From positions 1 through 7,648 of the forward strand of contig CAMVNL010000096.1 in assembly GCA_947168785.1 (NCBI GenBank): a DNA stretch of 7,648 nt, given 5' to 3'. The stretch is from an uncultured Clostridia bacterium. Its GTDB lineage: Bacteria; Bacillota; Clostridia; Oscillospirales; Acutalibacteraceae. The notes beneath the pieces were generated by a model. It did no database searches, had not been told where the DNA came from, and worked only from the letters and a program-made list of their open reading frames with translations. The position numbers were made by a program, and so were the translations under genes. Shown here in pieces: positions 1 to 6,114 of this stretch; positions within the stretch are counted from its first letter, which is position 1; every line of letters begins with the position of its first letter.

Positions 1-923
1 TGCTCCCAATAGGGCTTGCCGTCCTTGATCATGACCTTGCGGTTCATGGTGTGGCGGGCGAAGTTGCGGGGGCGGATGACCACCCGGTCGTCGTAAACCT
101 CGATGATAACGCCGATGCCCATAGCGCGGTCGTCGCCGTGGTGGTTGCCGCAGGCGAGGCTGGGCAGGTTCACCAGCGTCACGCCGTCCTCCTGCTCAAA
201 GCTGGCGTAGCCCTCCGCCTGTTTTCGGGCTTCGCCGCACAGGCCCATGTGGGAATGGCCGCTGAAATAAAAGACGTTTTTGTGGGCCTTCAGAATGGCC
301 TCCACCCTGTCGGATTCCGTTCCGATGCCGCCCTCCATGGGGTCCGTGGCGCTCTCATCCCGGTCCCAGGTGCGGGGCAGGCCGTGTTTGCCGTTCAGGC
401 TCTGGTGGCAGAAGACAAAGGCGGGCTTTCCCCCGGCTTCGTCCAGCTCCCGCTGCAGCCAGGCAAGCTGTTCCTCGCCCAGATGGGCTTCGCACCCGGC
501 GTCCTGCGTGTTGCCGAGAAAGATCAGCCTGTAACCGTTGACCGTGTGGCTGAACCACGTTTCGGTATGGTTTGTGCCGCAAATGGCGTTGGAGCAGGTC
601 AGGTACCGCTGCCGCACCGCCTCAAAGCCGTCGTCGCCCCACAGGTCGTGGTTGCCGACGGTGAGAAAAATATGCTTCGCCGGTTTTGCCTTTTTGAAAC
701 AGGCGGCCGCCAGGTCCCAGTTGCGCTGCGACCCGCGGGAGGTGGTGTCGCCGACGGTGATATACGCGTCCATGGGGCGCAGGCTCCGTTCGCAGTCCTT
801 CAAGGATTGGGTCAGGAACCACATGGGCACCTTCGGCACCGGGTGCTGACAGTCGATGTGGTTATCGCTTGTCACGGCGCAGATCAGCTTCGCGTTGTGA
901 TATAAAGGGGCTGTTTTTCCCAT
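1..923 (-). CDS. Calcineurin-like metallophosphoesterase (C-terminus off the left edge)
   Basis: The minus-strand frame from ATG at 923 stays open for 307 codons and leaves the window at base 1, so only the C-terminus is missing. The translation carries the full metallophosphoesterase motif set in order: SDNH (D20, H22), VGD (G58-D59), GNHD (residues 90-93), a lone His in FCHQS (H173) and GHSH (222-225). These residues bind the two metal ions that drive phosphoester hydrolysis in this superfamily. There is no signal peptide or membrane segment, so it probably acts in the cytoplasm. An AGGAGA ribosome binding site sits 8 bases before the ATG, and a sigma-A-type promoter lies just upstream. The substrate cannot be told: the fold covers phosphodiesterases, nucleotidases and protein phosphatases. 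The gene is divergent from the GH36 gene and has no evident functional link to it. Confidence 0.9.
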   Translation of the reverse strand, partial: MGKTAPLYHNAKLICAVTSDNHIDCQHPVPKVPMWFLTQSLKDCERSLRPMDAYITVGDTTSRGSQRNWDLAAACFKKAKPAKHIFLTVGNHDLWGDDGFEAVRQRYLTCSNAICGTNHTETWFSHTVNGYRLIFLGNTQDAGCEAHLGEEQLAWLQRELDEAGGKPAFVFCHQSLNGKHGLPRTWDRDESATDPMEGGIGTESDRVEAILKAHKNVFYFSGHSHMGLCGEARKQAEGYASFEQEDGVTLVNLPSLACGNHHGDDRAMGIGVIIEVYDDRVVIRPRNFARHTMNRKVMIKDGKPYWE

Positions 924-958
924 TTCGCAGGTCTCCTTTTTATCGGATGTTACCCCCT

Positions 959-987
959 ATTATGACACTGATTTCGTCAAAAATCAA
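959..987 (-). promoter_or_regulatory. Promoter of the metallophosphoesterase gene
   Basis: Read on the minus strand, TTGATT (987-982) is followed after exactly 17 bases by CATAAT (964-959), a good sigma-A-type pair. Transcription would begin near 952 and leave a leader of about 30 bases that contains the AGGAGA site. A TATTAT hexamer at 958-963 on the plus strand could serve as the -10 of the divergent GH36 gene. It overlaps this -10, but has no good -35 partner. Confidence 0.5.
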
Positions 988-1001
988 TGCCTTCGGGCAT
1001 T
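986..1001 (+). other. UUCG-capped hairpin in the GH36 gene leader
   Basis: AATGCC (986-991) pairs perfectly with GGCATT (996-1001) around a TTCG loop closed by a C-G pair, which is the exceptionally stable cUUCGg tetraloop. It ends 4 bases before the AGGAG ribosome binding site at 1006-1010. It could stabilise the mRNA 5' end or set initiation spacing. Its left arm also overlaps the -35 region of the divergent minus-strand promoter. It is followed by only four T residues, so a terminator role is unlikely. Confidence 0.4.
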
Positions 1002-1017
1002 TTACAGGAGATAAATC

Positions 1018-3471
1018 ATGAAAAAACTGGCTGAGATCAAACGATTGTATCCGGTGTGGTTCCTTGCGGCAGCCGGGGCGTTTTTCGCCGGCGCCGCCGC
1101 GTTCTTCCGCACCTATCTCGATTGGAACAACGTGTTCCTTGTCGTGCTGAGCGCGGTACTGATGATCGCGGGCTTTTCCTGCGGTCTGCTGCTGGCCGTT
1201 ACCGCGGGGGAACGGAAGTTCAGCGGCAGGGCGGTTCTGCTGACCTTCCTGATCACCAACGCCGTCTCCCACGCGGCGCTGTGGACGGTGCTGACGGTGG
1301 TGAACGTGGACGGCCTTTACAACCGCCGGGCCATTTATATCGCCTATTTCATCTTCATGCCCCTGTTTCTGTTGTTCGCGCTGGTCCTTCTCCGCCGCAT
1401 CCCCAAGCTGGGCATTCGCCTCGTGAACCGGCTGCTGGCGCTGGCGTGCGTCGCGGGAATGGCCTTCGCGGCGGTCTCTCCCTTTTTACGGGACCCGGAC
1501 GCGCTGACGGTCCGCCTGCTTTCCCCCGGCATGCCGTCCTTTGAGGCCATCTCGGCGGAATCGCTGGCCGTCACGCAGGAGGAAAAAGAGAAATGCCGCG
1601 CCTGGTTTGAGGAACACATCCTGCTGCTGGGCGAAAAGCCCGCCCCCGCCTTTTCGCTGGACGTGGACGGCGTGGACCTGAGCCACACCATCCCGTTCTA
1701 CGATATCACCCGTTCCGAAACGTCGACGAATGAAAAGGGCGGCGAGACCACCACGGTGACGCTGCGCAAAAACGGGCTGGAGCTGCGGGTGACCGGCACC
1801 CTTTATGAGGACAACGCCACCTGCGAGTGGACCGTTTATATCGCCAACACGGGGGAGCAGGAGAGCGAACGGATCAACGACGTGCTGGCGCTGGACGCGG
1901 ATTTTGATCTGAGCCGCCCCGTCCTCTATTACAGCACCGGCAGCGACTGCCGGGCCGATGATTTCACCATGAAAAAGGCCTTTCTGCTGCCGACCGTCGG
2001 CCTGCATTATGCGCCCGTGGGCGGGCGTTCCAGCGACGGCTATCTGCCCTTTTTCAACCTCTCCGGCAGATACGGCGGCGTGGTGGCCGCCATCGGCTGG
2101 ACCGGCGAGTGGAAGAACGACGTGGAAAAGACCGACGGCGGCGCGTCCCTTGCCATCGGTCAGAAGGAGCTGGACCTGACGCTGCTGCCGGGGGAGGAGA
2201 TCCGTACGCCCCGGGTCTCCCTGACCTTCTACAACAGCGCCAGCCCCATGAAGGGCTTCAACCTGTTCCGCCGGTTCGTGGCGGACTGCCTGACCCCCGC
2301 CGGCGCGTCGAAGATCACCTCCTTCGTGCTGGCGGACGAGTTCTCCACCCTGACCGCGCAGGAGCTGATCGAAAAGGCCCGGGCCATCCCGGAGGAGAAG
2401 CTGGCCTTCTTCAACACCTTCTGGATGGACGCGGGCTGGTACGACTATGACGAAAGCTGGTCCGACGGCGTGGGCACCTGGAGCGCCAACCGGACGAAAT
2501 TCCCCAACACCCTGTTCGAGGTGGGCAGCGAAGCCGCCGCCATGGGCAAGCGCTATCTGCTGTGGTTCGAGCCGGAGCGGGTGCGGGAGAACACCTTCCT
2601 CTATAAGGAGGGCGCTTCTCACGAGAACTGGCTGATCCGGCCCGAGGAGGGCGGCGACTGGATGTGGAATCTGGCGGACGACGGGGCCATGGAATACCTC
2701 AGCGGTTATATCACCGCCGCTTTGCAGGAAAACGGCGTCACCCTTTACCGGCAGGATTTCAACTTTGCGCCGCTGGAATACTGGCGGCAGGCGGACCGTG
2801 AGATCTACGGCGGCCGGACCGGCATGGCGGAAAACCGCTACGTGACCAACCTCTACCGGTATCTGGACAGTCTGTTCGCCGCCAACCCCGGCCTGCTGAT
2901 GGATAACTGCGCCTCCGGCGGACGGCGGCTGGATCTGGAAATGGCCGCCCGCAGCGTGCCCCTGTGGCGCTCGGACTACAACGGCGACCGGCCCGACATC
3001 CTTGAGGCCACCCAGGCCATGACCTCCGGTCTGTCCTTCTGGCTGCCCAGCTACGGCACCACCTTTTACGCCGCCGACGAGTACGCCGCCCGTTCTTCCA
3101 TTCTGCCCTGCTGCTCCACCGGCGACGGGACCTCAGAATTCCTCGGCGCCTATGAAACGGAGCGGGACGAGATGCTGCAGAATTATTTCCCGCTGACGGA
3201 GGGCGGCGCGAAGCCTTCCGACGCGGTGGCGGTGCAGTACGGCCTCGGCGCCCAGGGCCACGCGGTGGTGTATATCCGTGAAAAGGTGAAGGCGGAGACG
3301 GTGACCCTCACCCTCAGCGGCCTGCTGAGCGATAAGATCTACACCGTCGTCAACGTGGACGACCCCACGGACGTGACGGAGATGTCGGGCTCGCAGCTGA
3401 TGAAGAACGGCTTTGAGATCCCCGTGACCGAAACGAGGACCGCGCTGCTGTATCGCTATTCGCTGAAATAA
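1018..3471 (+). CDS. Membrane-anchored GH36-type alpha-galactosidase-like glycoside hydrolase
   Basis: This 817-residue protein has two parts. Residues 1-156 contain five hydrophobic segments (about 12-30, 38-62, 73-95, 105-125 and 135-156). Positive charges cluster in the N-terminus and in loops 62-72 and 125-135, which places the N-terminus inside and everything after residue 157 outside the cell. Residues of about 210-817 look like a GH36/melibiase enzyme: a beta-rich N-terminal domain, a barrel with FWMDAGWYD (468-476) and WFEPERV (516-522), then YRQDFN with the expected nucleophile D580, then DNCASGGRRLDLE with WRSDY and the expected acid/base D653, and a C-terminal beta domain. The family hydrolyses alpha-galactosides by a retaining mechanism; the exact substrate here is unknown. 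The start is supported by AGGAG 7 bases upstream. Most GH36 enzymes are cytoplasmic and soluble and lack the membrane part. No transporter or regulator gene adjoins it. Confidence 0.88.
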   Translation: MKKLAEIKRLYPVWFLAAAGAFFAGAAAFFRTYLDWNNVFLVVLSAVLMIAGFSCGLLLAVTAGERKFSGRAVLLTFLITNAVSHAALWTVLTVVNVDGLYNRRAIYIAYFIFMPLFLLFALVLLRRIPKLGIRLVNRLLALACVAGMAFAAVSPFLRDPDALTVRLLSPGMPSFEAISAESLAVTQEEKEKCRAWFEEHILLLGEKPAPAFSLDVDGVDLSHTIPFYDITRSETSTNEKGGETTTVTLRKNGLELRVTGTLYEDNATCEWTVYIANTGEQESERINDVLALDADFDLSRPVLYYSTGSDCRADDFTMKKAFLLPTVGLHYAPVGGRSSDGYLPFFNLSGRYGGVVAAIGWTGEWKNDVEKTDGGASLAIGQKELDLTLLPGEEIRTPRVSLTFYNSASPMKGFNLFRRFVADCLTPAGASKITSFVLADEFSTLTAQELIEKARAIPEEKLAFFNTFWMDAGWYDYDESWSDGVGTWSANRTKFPNTLFEVGSEAAAMGKRYLLWFEPERVRENTFLYKEGASHENWLIRPEEGGDWMWNLADDGAMEYLSGYITAALQENGVTLYRQDFNFAPLEYWRQADREIYGGRTGMAENRYVTNLYRYLDSLFAANPGLLMDNCASGGRRLDLEMAARSVPLWRSDYNGDRPDILEATQAMTSGLSFWLPSYGTTFYAADEYAARSSILPCCSTGDGTSEFLGAYETERDEMLQNYFPLTEGGAKPSDAVAVQYGLGAQGHAVVYIREKVKAETVTLTLSGLLSDKIYTVVNVDDPTDVTEMSGSQLMKNGFEIPVTETRTALLYRYSLK

Positions 3472-3489
3472 GCGGCGGGATACGGCGAA

Positions 3490-3506
3490 TTGCCGTTCTG
3501 CGGCAA
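3490..3506 (+). other. Small hairpin downstream of the GH36 gene
   Basis: TTGCCG (3490-3495) pairs fully with CGGCAA (3501-3506) around a TTCTG loop, 18 bases after the GH36 stop codon. No T-run follows, so it is not a classical intrinsic terminator. It may protect the mRNA 3' end or be incidental. Confidence 0.3.
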
Positions 3507-3556
3507 CGAGTTATCAACAGTTCCCAACTTGTTCACAAATTGTTCTTATCATTATT

Positions 3557-3585
3557 TTGCCGATTTCAAAATTTAATGCGATAAT
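3557..3585 (+). promoter_or_regulatory. Sigma-A-type promoter of the secreted hydrolase gene
   Basis: TTGCCG (3557-3562) and GATAAT (3580-3585) are separated by exactly 17 bases in an AT-rich stretch. Transcription would start near 3592, giving a leader of about 70 bases. The hydrolase therefore seems to be transcribed independently of the GH36 gene. Two TTGTTC direct repeats (3529-3534 and 3540-3545), 11 bases apart, lie just upstream of the -35 and could be a regulator site. Confidence 0.6.
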
Positions 3586-3601
3586 ATCTGTCAGTACAGG
3601 T

Positions 3602-3650
3602 ATTGGCCGGCTGCGATGGGGCGTCCCTGTCGCGGCCGATTTTCATTTTT
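3602..3650 (+). promoter_or_regulatory. Terminator-like leader hairpin (possible attenuator)
   Basis: ATTGGCC (3602-3608) pairs with GGCCGAT (3634-3640), with one T-G wobble. Inside it GCGA (3613-3616) pairs with TCGC (3630-3633) and GGG (3618-3620) with CCC (3625-3627), closing a GCGT loop. The stem runs straight into TTTTCATTTTT (3640-3650), and the ribosome binding site begins one base later. The structure starts about 10 bases after the predicted transcription start. This is the layout of a leader terminator or attenuator. No obvious competing anti-terminator or leader peptide was seen, and no known riboswitch was recognised. Confidence 0.4.
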
Positions 3651-3651
3651 C

Positions 3652-3657
3652 AGGAGG
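3652..3657 (+). promoter_or_regulatory. Ribosome binding site fixing the hydrolase start at 3665
   Basis: A perfect AGGAGG lies 7 bases before the ATG at 3665. The reading frame stays open upstream to a TTG at 3557, but that TTG is part of the -35 box. The extension would put 36 non-hydrophobic residues before an obvious signal peptide. The ATG at 3665 is therefore the start. Confidence 0.85.
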
Positions 3658-3664
3658 TTCAGGT

Positions 3665-5254
3665 ATGAAAAAAAGTATGAAAAAAGGGCTGGCCCTGTTT
3701 CTGACGGCGGCGCTGCTGCTGCCGTCGCTGGCGGTCTTCGCCTTCGCGCAGCCCAAAACGCCCATCGTGTACGTACACGGTGAAAACGCGATCTACGCGA
3801 CGAAGGAAGACGGCACCCGATACGCGCCCCGGGAGGAATTCGCGGACGAGCTGATTGCCGAAGTTGTGCCGGCGCTGGCGCCGGATTTCGCCAAGGCGAT
3901 GCTTTCCGGCGACTATACCGAGTGGAGCGCCAAGGCGCTGGAAGCCATTGCGCCCATCTATGAGCCCATCGGCCCCAACCCTGACGGTACCCTGCCCGAG
4001 GGCACCGATATCCTCTGGCACTGGTCGCCCGAGACGCTGTCGGCCGACCAACGGTTCAATTCCTACGTGTTCTGGTGGGATCCGCGCCGCGCGCCGCTGG
4101 ACGTGGCGGACGACCTGAACGATTATATCCAGGCCGTCAAGGCGAAAAACAACGCGGAAAAGGTGGTGCTGGCCAGCTGCTGCGCCGGTACGGGCGAGGC
4201 GGCCGCCTATCTCACCAAATACGGCACGCAGGACGTGGCAAAGGTGATCTTCGTCTGCAACTCCCTGCACGGCTTCTCCTTTGCCGACCTGTCCCTCAGC
4301 GGCAACGTGACGATCTGCGGCAGCGCGCTGTACCGCTACCTGCAGGAATACGATCTGCTGGGCGGGCTTGACGACGGTATCACCGCTTTCCTTATGGCCA
4401 CGCTGAAGGCGCTGAACGTGGACGCCACCGCGGACGAGATCATCGACCTGTTCATGAACATCTACGACAAGATCGGAGACTGCTTCATCGCGCCCTTCAT
4501 CCGCATGTATTTAGGCACCGCGCTGGGCAACGTGGCCACCGTCGACGAGCACTTTGACGATTATCTCGATTACGTGTTCCCCACGGAGGAACTGAAAACG
4601 GAATACGCCCCCATCATCGCAAAGGCAAAGGAGTATCATGAGACGGTACAAAAGCCCCTTGACGATATGCTGCGGGAGATCAACGCCAACGGCGTCCCCG
4701 TGTATTTCGTCGCCAACTACGGCGAGCAGACCTATCCCGTCGGGGATCTGAGCGATTACGTGGGCGACCAGCTGCAGAGCGTATATATGCAGTCCTTCGG
4801 CGCCACCACCGCCAGAGTGCCGGAGACCCTTACGGACAGCTATATCGCGGCGCAGACGGAAAAGGGCATGGGCAAATACATTTCCCCCGACAAGCAGATC
4901 GATGCCTCCACCTGCATGTTCCCGGAGCAGACCTGGTTCATCAAGAACCTGCGGCACTCCTATGAGAATACCGCCATCGAATCGCTGATCGACGTCATCG
5001 CGCACACGGATGACGTCACTGTGGACACGCTGGAAGCCTACCCGCAGTTCCTGAACGCGAACGAGAGCCTTACTGCGGTAACGCCCGCGCAGGCGGTCAA
5101 CGCCAACGATATCGACTGGGCGGCGCTGGAACCGCCTCAGATGAACGACGACGGCAATTTCATCGTGAGTATCATCGCGTTCTTTGCGAAGATCGCCGCG
5201 TTCATCAACCGGATCATCCGCGCCATCAAGAATCTGTTCGGCGCGATCCAATAA
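3665..5254 (+). CDS. Secreted alpha/beta-hydrolase-like (lipase/acyltransferase-like) protein with Cys at the nucleophile elbow
   Basis: The 529-residue protein opens with MKKSMKK and a hydrophobic core ending in AFA|QP, a clear Sec signal peptide cut after about residue 28. PIVYVHGEN (33-41) resembles the first strand and oxyanion region of lipases. KVVLASCCAGTGEAAAYL (166-183) matches the strand-nucleophile elbow-helix of lipase or LCAT-like enzymes (compare VVLVGHSMGG), but places C173 where the Ser belongs and S171 where the first Gly belongs. D413 (in QIDASTC) and H431 (in NLRHS) are candidate acid and base residues of the triad; this is inference from order and spacing. The C-terminus (about 499-529) is a basic amphipathic helix that could hold the protein at the membrane. 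Function and substrate are unknown; it could be a Cys-nucleophile hydrolase or acyltransferase, or an inactive binder. A strong terminator follows, so it looks monocistronic. Confidence 0.75.
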   Translation: MKKSMKKGLALFLTAALLLPSLAVFAFAQPKTPIVYVHGENAIYATKEDGTRYAPREEFADELIAEVVPALAPDFAKAMLSGDYTEWSAKALEAIAPIYEPIGPNPDGTLPEGTDILWHWSPETLSADQRFNSYVFWWDPRRAPLDVADDLNDYIQAVKAKNNAEKVVLASCCAGTGEAAAYLTKYGTQDVAKVIFVCNSLHGFSFADLSLSGNVTICGSALYRYLQEYDLLGGLDDGITAFLMATLKALNVDATADEIIDLFMNIYDKIGDCFIAPFIRMYLGTALGNVATVDEHFDDYLDYVFPTEELKTEYAPIIAKAKEYHETVQKPLDDMLREINANGVPVYFVANYGEQTYPVGDLSDYVGDQLQSVYMQSFGATTARVPETLTDSYIAAQTEKGMGKYISPDKQIDASTCMFPEQTWFIKNLRHSYENTAIESLIDVIAHTDDVTVDTLEAYPQFLNANESLTAVTPAQAVNANDIDWAALEPPQMNDDGNFIVSIIAFFAKIAAFINRIIRAIKNLFGAIQ

Positions 5255-5260
5255 TCTGCA

Positions 5261-5312
5261 ATAAAACGACAAAGCGGCCGACGGAGTGATTCCGTCGGCC
5301 GCCCTGTTTTAT
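5261..5312. terminator. Strong, probably bidirectional intrinsic terminator
   Basis: GCGGCCGACGGA (5274-5285) pairs perfectly with TCCGTCGGCCGC (5291-5302) around a GTGAT loop. Outside it ATAAAAC (5261-5267) pairs with GTTTTAT (5306-5312). The T-run at 5307-5310 serves the plus strand, and the A-rich left side gives TTTGTCGTTTTATT on the minus strand. It lies 6 bases after the hydrolase stop codon. It can also catch minus-strand transcription from the UPF0340 gene, which has no closer terminator. Confidence 0.9.
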
Positions 5313-5364
5313 CAGAGGGAAAGATGGAGGAAAAATGGGAGTTTGGCGAGCTGACGCGAACCCC

Positions 5365-5386
5365 GTAGCGCGGCTCAGTGAGCCGC
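5365..5386 (+). repeat. REP-like element, copy A (GTAGC foot plus 7-bp hairpin)
   Basis: GTAGC (5365-5369) is followed directly by GCGGCTC (5370-5376), loop AGT, and the complementary GAGCCGC (5380-5386). Copy B at 5482-5503 is the same element in opposite orientation, with two changes that keep one base pair intact. GTAG at the foot of a hairpin is the hallmark of REP elements recognised by RAYT transposases; no transposase is present in the window. Confidence 0.6.
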
Positions 5387-5387
5387 T

Positions 5388-5464
5388 CCGCCGTCAGGCG
5401 GTTCTTAGCACAAACAATATTTCATCGCCGCTTTGCGGCGATAGGCATCTGCCTGCGGCAGATG
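5388..5464. repeat. Cluster of three perfect hairpins inside the inverted REP-like pair
   Basis: Three hairpins follow one another. CCGCC/GGCGG (5388-5392, 5397-5401) has loop GTCA. ATCGCCGC/GCGGCGAT (5424-5431, 5435-5442) has loop TTT. CATCTGCC/GGCAGATG (5446-5453, 5457-5464) has loop TGC. None has a T-run after it. With copies A and B they fill most of the 5365-5503 segment, suggesting one composite, non-coding repeat (BIME- or MITE-like) rather than several independent sites. Confidence 0.5.
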
Positions 5465-5481
5465 TCGGAATCGCATTGCGG

Positions 5482-5503
5482 GCGGATCACTGATCCGCGC
5501 TAC
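5482..5503 (-). repeat. REP-like element, copy B (inverted)
   Basis: On the minus strand this reads GTAGC (5503-5499), then GCGGATC, loop AGT, then GATCCGC. It differs from copy A at only two of 22 positions, the two partners of one stem pair (C-G in A, A-T here). The A/B pair brackets a segment of about 139 bases, like an inverted REP doublet. A smaller imperfect hairpin with a TGC loop (ATGCC/GGCGT, 5509-5521) sits between copy B and the UPF0340 stop codon. Confidence 0.6.
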
Positions 5504-5550
5504 ATCTTATGCCTGCGGCGTGCCTCCAAAAGACCCCGACAACCCCGCCT

Positions 5551-6090
5551 TTATTCATACCTTGCCCGTTCGCCGCCGATGAGCTTGGGGCGGGTGCGGG
5601 CGCAGACGATGGGGGCTTCGCCGATGGTCTTGACGGAAAGCCGCACCGGCACCGCCACGTCCTTCAGGTGCATGCCGATCATGGTGAGGCCGATGTCGAT
5701 CCCCGCGTCCGCGCGGATATGCTCCACCGCCACGGGGTGTTCAAAACGCCGGTAGGCGGTGGTGGCGAAGGAACCGCCGCCGTGCTCCCACGGCACTACG
5801 CACACGGGGGCGCAGCCGAATTTCTCCGCCGCCTCTTCTTCCAGGATCAGCGCCCGGTTCAGGTGCTCGCAGCACTGGGCGGCGAGGTAAATGCCGCGCT
5901 CACGCAGCAGGGGATAGACGCCGTCGAACACGGCCCCCGCCACGTCAAGGCTGCCGCCCTTGCCGATGACGTTGCCGATGATTTCGCTGGAGGAGCAGCC
6001 CACCACGAAAAGGCCGCCCTTTCTGACCTGCGCGACGGCCAGCAGCTCTTCCACCGCTGCCCGCGCCTGTTTGGTAATGGATTCATACAT
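5551..6090 (-). CDS. UPF0340 (DUF436, TIGR01440/YwlG-type) protein
   Basis: The 179-residue protein matches the conserved UPF0340 pattern along its whole length: GCSSSEIIG (31-39), QCCEHLNRAL (72-81), AGIDIGLTMIGMHL (129-142) and ARTRPKLIGG (164-173). About 180 residues is the usual family length, so it is intact. The family is widespread in Firmicutes and has no established function. The conserved Cys, His and Glu residues (C32, C73, C74, E75, H76) suggest metal or small-molecule binding, which is inference. No signal peptide or membrane segment is present. The ATG at 6090 has a GAAGG site 8 bases upstream and sits about 18 bases from the predicted transcription start. It ends 248 bases from the hydrolase gene's terminator and is divergent from rmuC. 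Confidence 0.92.
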   Translation of the reverse strand: MYESITKQARAAVEELLAVAQVRKGGLFVVGCSSSEIIGNVIGKGGSLDVAGAVFDGVYPLLRERGIYLAAQCCEHLNRALILEEEAAEKFGCAPVCVVPWEHGGGSFATTAYRRFEHPVAVEHIRADAGIDIGLTMIGMHLKDVAVPVRLSVKTIGEAPIVCARTRPKLIGGERARYE

Positions 6091-6114
6091 GTTCGTGACC
6101 TTCTTTCTGATTGA

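Noticed and set aside
51..905. A 284-codon open frame on the plus strand.
   Set aside because: It is antisense to the metallophosphoesterase, whose minus-strand translation carries all the catalytic motifs. The plus-strand product has low-complexity composition, no recognisable domain and no ribosome binding site.
1486..2622. A 378-codon open frame on the minus strand inside the GH36 gene.
   Set aside because: It is a GC-rich shadow of the GH36 frame, rich in His, Gly, Gln and Arg, with no domain signature or convincing start.
3511..3537. A replication origin suggested by DnaA-box-like sequences.
   Set aside because: Only two imperfect boxes are present, with no dnaA, dnaN, AT-rich unwinding tract of note or box cluster around them.
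3557..3664. A 36-residue N-terminal extension of the hydrolase from a TTG start.
   Set aside because: The TTG is the first half of the -35 box, the promoter and leader hairpin occupy the interval, and the ATG at 3665 has a perfect AGGAGG followed by a signal peptide.
4511..5272. A 253-codon minus-strand open frame opposite the secreted hydrolase.
   Set aside because: It starts inside the 5261-5312 terminator, is fully antisense to a gene with signal peptide and ribosome binding site, and has shadow-like composition.
5324..5493. Two small open frames (a 14-residue frame from 5324 and a 52-residue frame from 5335) near GGAGG-like sequence.
   Set aside because: Both run into the hairpin cluster and take their stops from the repeat elements (TAG in copy A, TGA in copy B). 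No domain or codon-use signal supports translation.
5365..5503. CRISPR array or attachment site.
   Set aside because: The hairpins differ from one another, the spacing is irregular, there are no unique spacers of constant length, and there is no cas or integrase gene.
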